Source: a bacterium
Lineage (GTDB): Bacteria; Zhuqueibacterota; QNDG01
Assembly (NCBI GenBank): GCA_021158245.1
Contig: JAGGVB010000186.1
Location: forward strand, 1 to 33,120
DNA length: 33,120 nucleotides
Reading direction: 5' to 3'
Shown here: positions 16,853-25,350 of the stretch, piece after piece
Layout of the letters: every line of letters starts with the position of its first letter
Position numbering within the stretch: the stretch's first letter is position 1
Made by a program: the position numbers and the translations under genes
The notes under the pieces: generated by a model
The model's input: the letters and a program-made list of their open reading frames with translations, nothing else
Databases searched by the model: none
Told to the model about the DNA's origin: nothing

Positions 16853-17473
16853 ATGGATAAATCTATACCAAATGAAACTATTAGTCGCCTTTTCCCTTAT
16901 TTCAGAGCATTGATGTGTCTTGATAAACAGGGAACTGAAACTGTATCTTCTGCACGTCTCGCTGAAGTTTGTCGTGCTAATTCTTCAAAAATTAGAAAAG
17001 ATTTATCCTATTTTGGTGAACTTGGTACGCGCGGTGTGGGTTACAATGTAAAGGACCTGATGCAAAAAATTCGCACTATACTCAACCTTGATCCGATAAA
17101 AAATGCTGCTTTAGTAGGTGTCGGTAATATCGGAAAAGCATTGCTTAAGTATTCAAATTTTGAATTGGAAGGATTTAAAATTTATATGGCGTTTGACAAT
17201 AATCCTAAAATAATTGGGAAGAAAATAAATCATGTGATTGTTGAAGATGTAGTTAATATGAAAAAAAGAATAAAATCAGAAAAAATCAAACTGGGTATAT
17301 TAACTGTACCTGAACCAGTGGCGCCGGCTATTGCCAGGCGTATGGGAGATATGGGAATAAAAGCAATTCTGTCTTTTGCTCCATGCTCCCTCGCCATGCC
17401 CCATAATATAGAAATTACATGCGTTGATTTAAGCACGGAAATGGCCAAGCTAATTTATTATTCTTACAGATAG
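16853..17473 (+). CDS. rex: Redox-sensing transcriptional repressor Rex
   Basis: Dimeric repressor that senses the NADH/NAD+ ratio, releasing DNA when NADH rises. The 206-aa length is normal. The N-terminal winged helix (~5-75) includes the family block SSKIRKDLSYFGELGTRGVG. The Rossmann domain begins near 84 with NAALVGVGNIG (GVGNIG at 89-94), and a domain-swapped helix ends the protein. A Rex box overlaps its own start point. The next gene, mrpE of the Mbx-type operon, starts 45 bases after the stop with no terminator between, so NADH levels probably control the complex directly. Confidence 0.95.
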   Translation: MDKSIPNETISRLFPYFRALMCLDKQGTETVSSARLAEVCRANSSKIRKDLSYFGELGTRGVGYNVKDLMQKIRTILNLDPIKNAALVGVGNIGKALLKYSNFELEGFKIYMAFDNNPKIIGKKINHVIVEDVVNMKKRIKSEKIKLGILTVPEPVAPAIARRMGDMGIKAILSFAPCSLAMPHNIEITCVDLSTEMAKLIYYSYR

Positions 17474-17518
17474 CCATTTTCATATAAATGTTGATTCTTC
17501 GAGAGAGGAGAATTATTG

Positions 17519-18040
17519 ATGAACAAAGTAGCATATGAAACACCCCACCAGACAAGAAATTTCTTTTATCTGTTCTGTATACTTTTTCTGATATGGCTTG
17601 CACTCACTTCCAGTTTCCTATGGGAGGAACTTGCTGTCGGTTTTTTCATCAGCCTAATTCTTGCTTTAATGCTGAACAAAAACTATCCTTCCCTCGGGCT
17701 CCCCCCAATAAGCATTAAGAAGATCATCTTTTTTATCGTATTTATCCTTGTGCTTTTTAAAGAAATTGTAAAAGCAAATTTTGATGTAGCATATAGGGTT
17801 ATTCATCCTAAAATGCCTATAAAACCAGGAGTAGTAATAATTAAAACAGGGTTGAAACAGGATATTGCAAAATTAATACTGGCAAATGCAATAACGTTGA
17901 CACCCGGCACATTTACTCTGGACATTAAAGAGGACAAGCTTCTCATACACTGGATTTATGTCCGTTCGGAAGGTATAGAAGAGTCCACAAAAAATATTGG
18001 CGAACGATTTGAAAAATATTTAAAGGTGATATTCGCATGA
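17519..18040 (+). CDS. mrpE: Mrp antiporter subunit E-like (MbxA position)
   Basis: First structural gene of the Mbx-type operon. 173-aa membrane protein with three N-terminal helices (~15-65) and a cytoplasmic C-terminal part containing KPGVVIIKTGL and ANAITLTPGTFTLDI, the hallmark of MrpE/MnhE. ATG 17519 is chosen because GAGAGGAG lies eight bases upstream. Its stop overlaps the next ATG (ATGA). In Mbx and Mrp systems E, F and G form a small peripheral membrane module needed for ion transport. Confidence 0.92.
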   Translation: MNKVAYETPHQTRNFFYLFCILFLIWLALTSSFLWEELAVGFFISLILALMLNKNYPSLGLPPISIKKIIFFIVFILVLFKEIVKANFDVAYRVIHPKMPIKPGVVIIKTGLKQDIAKLILANAITLTPGTFTLDIKEDKLLIHWIYVRSEGIEESTKNIGERFEKYLKVIFA

Positions 18041-18297
18041 GTGAAACAATTATTTTAGTTTATTTAGCTGTTATTGGATTAGGACTGATTTTCAGCCTTT
18101 TGCGTATGCTTTTAGGGCCTACTGCTTCTGACAGGGCTGTTGCAGTGGATACTATTACTACAACTGTTGTTGCTTTACTGGTCATTTTATCCCTTGTATT
18201 TGACAGATATATTTATCTGGATGTTGCATTAGTCTATTCATTATTAGCTTTTGTCGGATTGGTTGCAATTGCCAGATATTTGGAAAGGGGCATTTAG
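18037..18297 (+). CDS. mrpF: Mrp antiporter subunit F-like
   Basis: 86-aa, three-helix membrane protein. The block LRMLLGPTASDRAVAVDTI is the MrpF/MnhF signature, with the conserved acidic residue in the DRAVAVD loop. It overlaps mrpE by four bases and abuts mrpG with no spacer, so translation is coupled throughout this part of the operon. Confidence 0.92.
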   Translation: MSETIILVYLAVIGLGLIFSLLRMLLGPTASDRAVAVDTITTTVVALLVILSLVFDRYIYLDVALVYSLLAFVGLVAIARYLERGI

Positions 18298-18630
18298 ATG
18301 GAATTATTGGGGATAATTATTATCGGGATTGGAGTAGCTTTTTTAATGCTTGGGAATTTTGGAGTGCTAAGGCTTCCTGATGTGTATAATCGCATTCAGG
18401 CAGGAACAAAGTGTACTACTTTTGGTGCTTTTTTCACTATTATAGGAGTAGGTATCATCCAGCCTGCATGGTTTTGGAAATGCTTACTTATTGCAGTATT
18501 TGTTTTTGCAACCAATCCTATTTCCAGTCATGCTATTGCAAGAGCTTCCAAGAGGGCAGGTGTTCCTCTTTGTGATAGAAGTGTAGTGGATAAGTCGAGG
18601 GATTTTAAGGAATACAGGGAGGAAACATGA
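18298..18630 (+). CDS. mrpG: Mrp antiporter subunit G-like
   Basis: 110-aa membrane protein with three helices. The family signature GVLRLPDVYNRIQAGTKCTTFG is present as two adjacent blocks near residues 22-43. A hydrophilic tail of ~25 residues ends in KEYREET. The start directly follows the mrpF stop and the end overlaps the next gene by four bases. Confidence 0.92.
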   Translation: MELLGIIIIGIGVAFLMLGNFGVLRLPDVYNRIQAGTKCTTFGAFFTIIGVGIIQPAWFWKCLLIAVFVFATNPISSHAIARASKRAGVPLCDRSVVDKSRDFKEYREET

Positions 18631-18866
18631 TAATAATAGTTTCCCTATTAGTATTTTTGATGATTGTTTCGGCAGTAGCAGCATATATTTTTAAAGATTT
18701 GATAAGTGCTGTTATTGCCGGTTGTATGGTAAGTTTGATAGCGGCAATTCTTTTTTATTTTCTTCAGGCACCGGATGTTGCCATGGCCGAAGCATCAATT
18801 GGTGCAGCATTGGTTACTGCTGTATTTATTATTGCTATCATACGAACGAAGAGGTATGAAGAATGA
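18627..18866 (+). CDS. MbhD-like subunit (DUF4040)
   Basis: 79-aa, about three-helix protein matching the DUF4040/MbhD family, which also occurs as a C-terminal piece of MrpA. The conserved helix runs through FLQAPDVAMAEASIGAALVTA (broken here for reading as FLQAPDVAMAEA and SIGAALVTA); its Asp and Glu residues lie within the membrane and are thought to belong to an ion path. It overlaps both neighbours by four bases. In Mbh and Mbx this subunit helps join the Mrp-like part to the NuoH-like part. Confidence 0.85.
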   Translation: MIIIVSLLVFLMIVSAVAAYIFKDLISAVIAGCMVSLIAAILFYFLQAPDVAMAEASIGAALVTAVFIIAIIRTKRYEE

Positions 18867-19546
18867 GAAAAATTATCGGACTGATTTTACTGATTATTGT
18901 TGCATGGGGAATCTTTTTATCAATACAAAAAATTCCTTTTGGTGAGCCAAAGACAAAGATTGGTAAGTACTATATTGATAATGGTAAACAACAAACTGGG
19001 GCCTCAAATATTGTTACTTCCGTGGTTGTAGGTTTCCGGGGTTTTGATACTTTGGGAGAAGTGACTGTACTATTTCTCGCTACTATTGGCCTGGGTGCTG
19101 TTTTAGGAACTTTAAAAAGAAAAGAAAAAATTAAAATAACACGGGCAAGTTTAATACTTCGTACAGGATGCCGATTTTTATTTCCGCTTATTCTTCTTTT
19201 TGGTTCTTACATTATTATTCATGGACATCTGACACCCGGCGGCGGGTTCCAGGGAGGCGCAGTTATCGCTTCAGCATTCCTTCTTGTTTATCTTGGATGT
19301 CCCGGGAAAAGAATTAATGAAATTGGAAGTAAAACAGCTGAATCTCTCGGCGGTTTAACTTTTGTTGTGCTCGGGTTAATCGGCCTGACAGCAGGCGGAC
19401 ACTATTTTCTTTATAATTTTCTGCCTAAAGGTGAATTCAATACTCTGTTCAGTGCAGGTCTGATTCCGATAATTTATATTGCAATCGGAATAAAAGTGGG
19501 GTCGGAATTAGCCGGGGTTATCGACCAGCTTAAGGAGGAAAGCTGA
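18863..19546 (+). CDS. Fused MbhE-MbhF-like subunit (MrpB-type C-terminus)
   Basis: 227 aa. The N-terminal ~90 residues resemble MbhE (the C-terminal piece of MrpA): a first helix, a loop with KYYIDNGKQQTGASNIV, then GFRGFDTLGEVTVLFLA. The rest matches MbhF/MrpB: LILRTGCRFLFPLILLFG, then HGHLTPGGGFQGGAVIA, the best-known MrpB signature. MbhE and MbhF are separate proteins in archaeal Mbh, so this is a natural fusion with no sign of frameshift. It overlaps the next gene by one base (TGATG). Confidence 0.85.
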   Translation: MRKIIGLILLIIVAWGIFLSIQKIPFGEPKTKIGKYYIDNGKQQTGASNIVTSVVVGFRGFDTLGEVTVLFLATIGLGAVLGTLKRKEKIKITRASLILRTGCRFLFPLILLFGSYIIIHGHLTPGGGFQGGAVIASAFLLVYLGCPGKRINEIGSKTAESLGGLTFVVLGLIGLTAGGHYFLYNFLPKGEFNTLFSAGLIPIIYIAIGIKVGSELAGVIDQLKEES

Positions 19547-19905
19547 TGAATTTTTTACATGATTACATCTATTACATAGGATCTTTCAGCCTCATATTTA
19601 TCGGTCTCTTTATAATGTTGACAAAAAGAAATCTCATAAAAGTAATTCTCGGGCTGAGTATCCTTGAAACAGGTGTAAATCTATTTATTATTTCTGTGGG
19701 ATATATTCACAAGGGAACGGCTCCGATCTTTTCAAAAGCAGGATTAGAAGCAAAAAACATGGTAGACCCTGTTCCACAGGCATTAGTGCTTACCGCAATT
19801 GTGATCGGATTGGCTGTTCTTGCTCTGGCTTTATCTTTGACAATACGCTTGTACGGCCATTACGGAACGCTCAACTTACAAAAAATTAAAGAGCAGCGCT
19901 GGTAA
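19546..19905 (+). CDS. mrpC: MrpC/NuoK-like subunit (MbhG position)
   Basis: 119-aa, three-helix protein. NuoK-family features are the short second helix with ILGLSILETGVNLFII, whose Glu is the buried ion-path residue, and DPVPQALVLTAIVIGLAV in the third helix, characteristic of the MrpC branch. The start codon overlaps the preceding stop. A 23-base gap follows before the first MrpD-like gene. Confidence 0.93.
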   Translation: MNFLHDYIYYIGSFSLIFIGLFIMLTKRNLIKVILGLSILETGVNLFIISVGYIHKGTAPIFSKAGLEAKNMVDPVPQALVLTAIVIGLAVLALALSLTIRLYGHYGTLNLQKIKEQRW

Positions 19906-19928
19906 TCATCAAATCTAAAAAGCAATAA

Positions 19929-21428
19929 ATGGGATATAACAATATGAATGAAATGATTAACTTCAATCCGGTATTATTAATCGTGGTACCGTTAGGCCTT
20001 GCCTTTTTAGTGCCGATCTTAGGATTTATATCGAAAAGAATTATTAAATGGATTCCGGTTATTGGATTTCTTTTTAATCTTATTGTTGCACTGTCGCTTG
20101 TGCCGCATGTACTTAAAGAGAGTATTATTGTAAAAATTGGAGGTTTCCCTCCGCCTTTCTGTATTAATCTTGTGGCCGGGCCTGTGGGAGTTTTATTATC
20201 TGTATTAATTTCTATCACTGGATTTTTAGTAGCCATTTATGCACTTAAATATATTCAAGAAGGTAAAGAACAATACTATCATATCCTTTATATGCTTCTT
20301 CTGACCGGGGCTACGGGAGTCGTTCTGACCGGGGATATATTTAATCTTTTTGTCTTCTTTGAAATTCTTTGTATTTCTTCCTATGCTCTTGTGGCTTATC
20401 TCGGAAACAAGGCAGGGATTGAATCTTCTATTAAATATTTAATTCAGGGTTCAATAGGATCAAGTTTTCTACTATTGGGGATCGGATTACTTTATGGCCA
20501 ATTCGGTACTCTTAATATGGCAGACCTTGCCAATCAGATTGGGGATATAAGTTCACCTGCGGTATTTGTACCGATGGCTCTGATGATAACAGGCCTCGGA
20601 ATTGAAGCGGCAATATTTCCTCTAAATGCCTGGCTTCCTGATGCACACTCATCTGCCCCGTCTTCAGTCAGTGCTGTTCTGTCGGGGATTGCGATTGAAG
20701 TAGGGGTATATGCTGTAATAAGAGTTTTGTTTACAATTTTTCATGTTTCAGATTTTTTGACATTTTTCCTGTTCATTGGATTATTGACCATATTAATTGG
20801 GGAAATGAGTGCATTTAAACAAACGAATATAAAAAGAATGCTCGCCTATTCCAGTATCGGACAAATTGGTTTAATCCTTTTTGCTTTTTCATTAGGCTCA
20901 CAATACGGAGTGACCGGCGGATTGTTTCAAATGATAAGCCACACACTGGGCAAAGCGCTGCTTTTTCTGGCAGCCGGCTTTATGATATACAGAACCGGTT
21001 CCATGGAAATTTCATCATTTGAAGGGCTTGGCAAAAAGATGCCCTACACTGCTTTTCTCTTTACCATAGGGGCATTATCCATCATAGGATTGCCGCCGTT
21101 TATAGGTTTCGCGAGTAAATTTACGATTATCAAAGCTGCTCTTGCAGAAAGGGAACTGCTGTTGGTGATTTTAACGGGGATTGTGCTGTTGGCAACCGTT
21201 ATTGAAGGCACCTACTTTTTTAGAGTAATACAGATGATCTATTTTAAAGAAGAATCTACATTAGCAGATAAAAAAGAAGCTCCTGCTGCCGGATTAATTC
21301 CAATGTTTATTTTTGCTGCATTAATTATATTTATCGGCATTTATCCTGGTTTTGTCATGAGAATGTTAAATTCAGCTGCTTCTGAACTTCTTAATAGTGC
21401 AGAATATATAAGGAGTGTATTAGGATGA
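19929..21428 (+). CDS. MrpD/NuoN-like antiporter subunit (MbhH position)
   Basis: 499-aa, about 14-helix proton-conducting membrane transporter family protein. The TM5 glutamate is E145 (FVFFEILCISSYAL). In TM7, where MrpD and NuoN/M/L carry Lys, this protein has E226 (GIEAAIFPLNAWLPDAH). In TM8 the usual Lys is E257 (SGIAIEVGVYAVIR). The TM12 Lys is kept as K342 with H338 (SHTLGKALLF). The charge pattern of the ion channel is therefore altered. An in-frame ATG at 19944 is an alternative start; neither has a strong ribosome site. It overlaps the next gene by four bases. Confidence 0.93.
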   Translation: MGYNNMNEMINFNPVLLIVVPLGLAFLVPILGFISKRIIKWIPVIGFLFNLIVALSLVPHVLKESIIVKIGGFPPPFCINLVAGPVGVLLSVLISITGFLVAIYALKYIQEGKEQYYHILYMLLLTGATGVVLTGDIFNLFVFFEILCISSYALVAYLGNKAGIESSIKYLIQGSIGSSFLLLGIGLLYGQFGTLNMADLANQIGDISSPAVFVPMALMITGLGIEAAIFPLNAWLPDAHSSAPSSVSAVLSGIAIEVGVYAVIRVLFTIFHVSDFLTFFLFIGLLTILIGEMSAFKQTNIKRMLAYSSIGQIGLILFAFSLGSQYGVTGGLFQMISHTLGKALLFLAAGFMIYRTGSMEISSFEGLGKKMPYTAFLFTIGALSIIGLPPFIGFASKFTIIKAALAERELLLVILTGIVLLATVIEGTYFFRVIQMIYFKEESTLADKKEAPAAGLIPMFIFAALIIFIGIYPGFVMRMLNSAASELLNSAEYIRSVLG

Positions 21429-23281
21429 GATTAGAAATAATATTAATAACTGCTTTCGGTGGTGCATTTCTCACATATTTTTCAGGGAAAATTTCATCTA
21501 AATTCAGAGATGTGTTTGCGGTGCTTGTTTCATTACTGCTCGTAGTAATTCTTTCCTGCCGTTATGGCGGACAAACGGAAGCCGTATCTTATCATAATTT
21601 TATGGGATTGTCACTAGTGCTAAGATTAAATCCCCTGGCTTGGTTTTTTGCAATTGCAACTGTCAGCTTAACGGCTTTGTCAATAATTTATTCTATAGAC
21701 TATATGAAAAATCGAGACAGAACAGATTACTATTATTTTATAATGTTATTGATAAACGCGAGCATGCTGGGCATTGTATTAGCGGGAGATTTACTGTCTT
21801 TCTTTATCTTCTGGGAAATAATGAGCTGGTCAACATTTTTATTAATAAGTTATAACAGGGGCCGGGCAATAGCGGCAGGAGAGAAATATATTGTCATGTC
21901 CCTGATTGGTTCAATGGCTATGTTAATGGGGATTGTGTCGATCTATTCGTTTACAGGTAGTTTAAATATCCAAATTATTGCCACTCAATTGCATACAGCC
22001 TCGTCAGGCTATAAGCTTTTTTTACTAATTATTTTCAGTGTTACTTTTGGAATAAAGAATGCTGTTATGCCATTACATACATGGCTACCCGATGCTTATA
22101 CGGAATCATCTACACCATTTTCAGCAGTACTTTCCGGAATGCTTACCAGAATGGGTATTTTCGGTTTTCTTTTAATTATGTATGTAATTATCGGAGCGAA
22201 AAGTACACTTCATACAGGCAAGGGATTTTTTAGTTTTAACACTATTCTTGCTTGGTTAGGTGCAATTACAATTGTTATTCCAACCTTTATTGCAATGCTG
22301 CAGAATGATGCGAAAAAACTTCTTGCTTGGCATGGTATCGGTCAGGGTGGGTATATGATTGTAGGAATTGCCTTTGGAACGAGTCTTGGTGTTGCAGGTG
22401 GAATTTTTCACACATTAAATCATGCGATATATATTGTGTTACTTTTTCTAAGTGTGGGAGCAATTGAGTACAGAACCAATGGCCTCAGAGATCTTAATTC
22501 TTTGGGTGGACTTTTTAAAAAAATGCCAATAGCATTCCTTGGAAGTCTTTTAGGAATCTGTGGATTAATTGGCCTCCCTTTGACGAACGGATTTGTTTCA
22601 AAATGGCTTATTTATAAAACTTTAATTCTTGGTAATGCACCGTTTCTCGCATTTGCAGCATTATTGGGGACTTGGGGAACGATCCTCTCAGTGTATAAAT
22701 TTTTACATAATTTATATCTTGGGCAACTTCACGAAGAACATAAAGAAATTAAAAAAGCACCACTTGCAATGCAGATTCCGATTGTTATCCTTTCTTTTGC
22801 CGTCCTGTTATTTGGGATTCTACCCGGACTGCCTTTAAAAGTGATTAATTCTATTATCGTTTCAGCCGGTTTTAACGCTTTGGATATATCAATCTGGGGA
22901 GTAGTCTCGGATACCGGAACATTAAATACGATTAATATTTTTGCAGCACTTGCTATTGTCGGGGCAATTGTTTCGTTTATTTTTAAAGCTGCCCGTAAAT
23001 CTACACTGGTTGATCAGTATGATAATTACGCGGCAGGTGCGGCAATTCCTAAAGAAAAATATAATTATACGGTTGATTTTTATGCCCCGTTTTATCGAAT
23101 GGTGAGACCGTTTCTCAAAGATTTTTTTGATCTGTTTTATCAAAAAATTGCAAAAGCAACAGACACTGCCTGCAATGCTGTCCGCAAAATTTACACAGGT
23201 TATGTGGGTAATTATGTGATGTACATTGTACTATTTTTAACATTTCTTATTTTAATTAAATTTAAATGGAGTCTATTTTAA
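21425..23281 (+). CDS. Second MrpD/NuoL-type antiporter subunit (MbxH' position)
   Basis: 618-aa membrane protein with about 14-16 helices. Key residues are E131 in TM5 (FFIFWEIMSWSTF), K211 in TM7 (FGIKNAVMPLHTWLPDAY), and R242 where TM8 normally has Lys (GMLTRMGIFGF). In TM12 the usual HxxxK pattern is NHAIYIVLLF, so the Lys is missing. Having two antiporter-like subunits separates Mbx-type operons from Mbh, which has one. The C-terminal ~100 residues form an amphipathic region plus a final helix, longer than MrpD and reminiscent of the lateral extension of NuoL. Overlaps are four bases upstream and one base downstream. Confidence 0.92.
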   Translation: MRLEIILITAFGGAFLTYFSGKISSKFRDVFAVLVSLLLVVILSCRYGGQTEAVSYHNFMGLSLVLRLNPLAWFFAIATVSLTALSIIYSIDYMKNRDRTDYYYFIMLLINASMLGIVLAGDLLSFFIFWEIMSWSTFLLISYNRGRAIAAGEKYIVMSLIGSMAMLMGIVSIYSFTGSLNIQIIATQLHTASSGYKLFLLIIFSVTFGIKNAVMPLHTWLPDAYTESSTPFSAVLSGMLTRMGIFGFLLIMYVIIGAKSTLHTGKGFFSFNTILAWLGAITIVIPTFIAMLQNDAKKLLAWHGIGQGGYMIVGIAFGTSLGVAGGIFHTLNHAIYIVLLFLSVGAIEYRTNGLRDLNSLGGLFKKMPIAFLGSLLGICGLIGLPLTNGFVSKWLIYKTLILGNAPFLAFAALLGTWGTILSVYKFLHNLYLGQLHEEHKEIKKAPLAMQIPIVILSFAVLLFGILPGLPLKVINSIIVSAGFNALDISIWGVVSDTGTLNTINIFAALAIVGAIVSFIFKAARKSTLVDQYDNYAAGAAIPKEKYNYTVDFYAPFYRMVRPFLKDFFDLFYQKIAKATDTACNAVRKIYTGYVGNYVMYIVLFLTFLILIKFKWSLF

Positions 23282-24216
23282 TGAAAATTATTGTACTGAT
23301 TATTTCGCCTATATTAGCTTTAATTACAGGAATGCTTTTTCTCGGTATATCCCGGAAAATAACAGCAAGAATTCAATGGCGGTACGGGCCGCCGCTTCTT
23401 CAGCCTTTCATTGATGTCATAAGGTCTTTCAGCCAGAAGAGCATCACTCATGGGTGGTTTTTTGATTTTGGAATTATATTATCATTGACAGGTTCATTTG
23501 TCCTTGTTTTATTTCTGCCGATTGGCAAAGTGTGCTCATTAACATCGGGCGGATTAATAGCCTTTATTTATCTTATGCTGCTGGGCCCCTTTGGTATTGC
23601 ATTAGCTGGAGCGGCGTCAGGTAATCCTAATTCCAGCCTGGGAATATCGAGAAAATTTTTACTTTCTCTCGGATATGAAATCCCCTTGATTTTAATTTTA
23701 CTGGCAATAATGACATATTATAATACAATTTCCTTAGTTGATATTGTAAAAACACAGAATATCTCCGGCTGGGCTTTTGGCTCCTGGGCTTTAGTGCTGC
23801 CCGGGCTGGCTTATATTTTGATTCTTCCTGCTATTCTTGGTGTACGGCCTTTTGAAGTTGTTAAAGCACCGCAAGAAATTTCTTCAGGTCCAGTAGCGGA
23901 ATTTGGGGGAAAACACCTGGCATTTTCTACTTTTCAGCACGCTTTACAGATGTTTATAGGACTTGGTCTTTTTGTGAATATTTTTCTTGGCGGCGGAGAT
24001 TTATTTGGACTATTTGCACCATTGACAGGAACGGTTTGGGGCAGTTTTTTGGGAATCATTATTTTCCTTCTGAAAATGCTGATTGTGCTGATCCTGACCC
24101 TTTTCATCAATGCAGTCTATCCCCGCTATAGAATTGAACAGGCTATGCAATATTTATGGAAGTGGCCGACATTAATCTCCTTTATAGGACTTATCATAGT
24201 GGTCTTAATTAATTAA
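23281..24216 (+). CDS. NuoH-like membrane subunit (MbhM position)
   Basis: 311 aa with about eight helices. It anchors the hydrophilic redox arm to the membrane and holds the start of the ion path. Signatures: ARIQWRYGPPLLQPFIDVIR (split as ARIQWRYGPP and LLQPFIDVIR) and RPFEVVKAPQEISSGPVAEF, which holds the acidic loop facing the NuoB/NuoD subunits. ATG 23281 overlaps the previous TAA and has GGAG nine bases upstream, so it is preferred over the in-frame ATG at 23266. Confidence 0.94.
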   Translation: MKIIVLIISPILALITGMLFLGISRKITARIQWRYGPPLLQPFIDVIRSFSQKSITHGWFFDFGIILSLTGSFVLVLFLPIGKVCSLTSGGLIAFIYLMLLGPFGIALAGAASGNPNSSLGISRKFLLSLGYEIPLILILLAIMTYYNTISLVDIVKTQNISGWAFGSWALVLPGLAYILILPAILGVRPFEVVKAPQEISSGPVAEFGGKHLAFSTFQHALQMFIGLGLFVNIFLGGGDLFGLFAPLTGTVWGSFLGIIIFLLKMLIVLILTLFINAVYPRYRIEQAMQYLWKWPTLISFIGLIIVVLIN

Positions 24217-24236
24217 AATTTACTACAGGAAAAAAC

Positions 24237-24782
24237 ATGGATAGAAATCAAATAAGTAAATGGCTTAAACATCCCGGCAAAATGGCAAATAAATATTCCT
24301 TTCATGTTGTATATTTTTGCACGGGCTGTGGCATTATTGAAGTACCGCCCTCAATTACAACGCGTTGGGACGCTGAACGGTTTGGTATAATTCCCGTTGC
24401 CACTCCAAGGCAGGGAAATCTTTTTATGATTGCCGGATATGTTTCCACCAAGACACTTAAAGCTGTTATAAGAACCTACGAACAGATGCCGGAGCCGAAG
24501 TACACGGTTGCTTTCGGCTCTTGCCCGATAAACGGCGGAATGTATTATGATTCTTATAATACAATTACAAGTGTGGATAAATATATTCCCATAGACGGCT
24601 ATATCGCGGGATGCATGCCCAGGCCGGAGGCCATTTTTATAGGAGTGACTCATTTATGGAAACTGATTGATATGGACAAAGCTGACGGGTACAAGAGATA
24701 TAGACAAGATTATGAATTCTATCGTGCAAATCAGGAACAGCTTTTGGGTGACTTGGGCTGGCCTCCATTATTCAAAAAATGA
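24237..24782 (+). CDS. NuoB-like [4Fe-4S] subunit (MbhJ position)
   Basis: 181-aa soluble subunit carrying the terminal cluster next to the active-site cavity. Four ligand cysteines are visible: C28 and C31 (CTGCGIIEV), C96 (FGSCPINGG) and C126 (AGCMPRPEA). The spaced C-x2-C is the hydrogenase/Mbh form; the adjacent Cys pair is typical of true complex I. It has no signal peptide, as expected for the cytoplasmic arm. The order NuoH-B-C-D is that of Mbh/Mbx operons. Confidence 0.95.
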   Translation: MDRNQISKWLKHPGKMANKYSFHVVYFCTGCGIIEVPPSITTRWDAERFGIIPVATPRQGNLFMIAGYVSTKTLKAVIRTYEQMPEPKYTVAFGSCPINGGMYYDSYNTITSVDKYIPIDGYIAGCMPRPEAIFIGVTHLWKLIDMDKADGYKRYRQDYEFYRANQEQLLGDLGWPPLFKK

Positions 24783-24822
24783 GACAGCATAATCTTTGAG
24801 CTCATAAAAGGAAATTTTTAAT

Positions 24823-25350
24823 ATGGAAGAACTAAAAAAGAAACTTTTAACGAATTTTAATGACCTTAAACTTAAAATTCATGATGAAAACAGGATGTTC
24901 ATTAATACAAAGAAAGAGGCGATAGTATCCCTTTTAAGTTTTTTAAAAAATATGGGATATGAACATCTGGCCCTTGTTTCCTGTAATGACTGGATAGATA
25001 AAGGAGAACTTGAACTGGTCTATATTCTTTCCGCTTATATGTCTGTTGATGAAAAACATCAGGAGAAAGAGAAAAGGAATATTATTATTAAAACAAGAAT
25101 TTCCCGGGAAGCCGCAACATTCATTACAGTAACCAGTATTTTTAAAGGAGCAGAACCGTATGAACGCGAACTGCATGAACTGTTCGGGATAAGATTTGAA
25201 GGGCATACACGTTTAACACCATTACTGCTTGAACGTGATTATGAAATCCCTCCTTTTAGAAAAGATTTTGATACTCAGAAATATGTTGACAATACTTATG
25301 GTCAGATTCCCTCGATAGAGGAAAGAAAGGCGAGACATGAGAGAACTTGA
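24823..25350 (+). CDS. NuoC-like subunit (MbhK position)
   Basis: 175-aa structural subunit of the hydrophilic arm. The NuoC/HycE-N signature is present as EPYERELHELFGIRFEGH, followed by LLLERDYEIPPFRKDF, which closes the domain. AAAGGAAA precedes the ATG at suitable distance. The last 14 bases overlap the NuoD-like gene, so the two are translationally coupled, in line with their fusion in many other systems. Confidence 0.93.
   Translation: MEELKKKLLTNFNDLKLKIHDENRMFINTKKEAIVSLLSFLKNMGYEHLALVSCNDWIDKGELELVYILSAYMSVDEKHQEKEKRNIIIKTRISREAATFITVTSIFKGAEPYERELHELFGIRFEGHTRLTPLLLERDYEIPPFRKDFDTQKYVDNTYGQIPSIEERKARHERT

Noticed and set aside
17519-23281. Simple Mrp-type Na+/H+ antiporter operon
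   Set aside because: The Mrp-like genes continue with tight spacing into the NuoH-B-C-D-like and NuoI-GltD genes, so they are part of a redox-driven complex.
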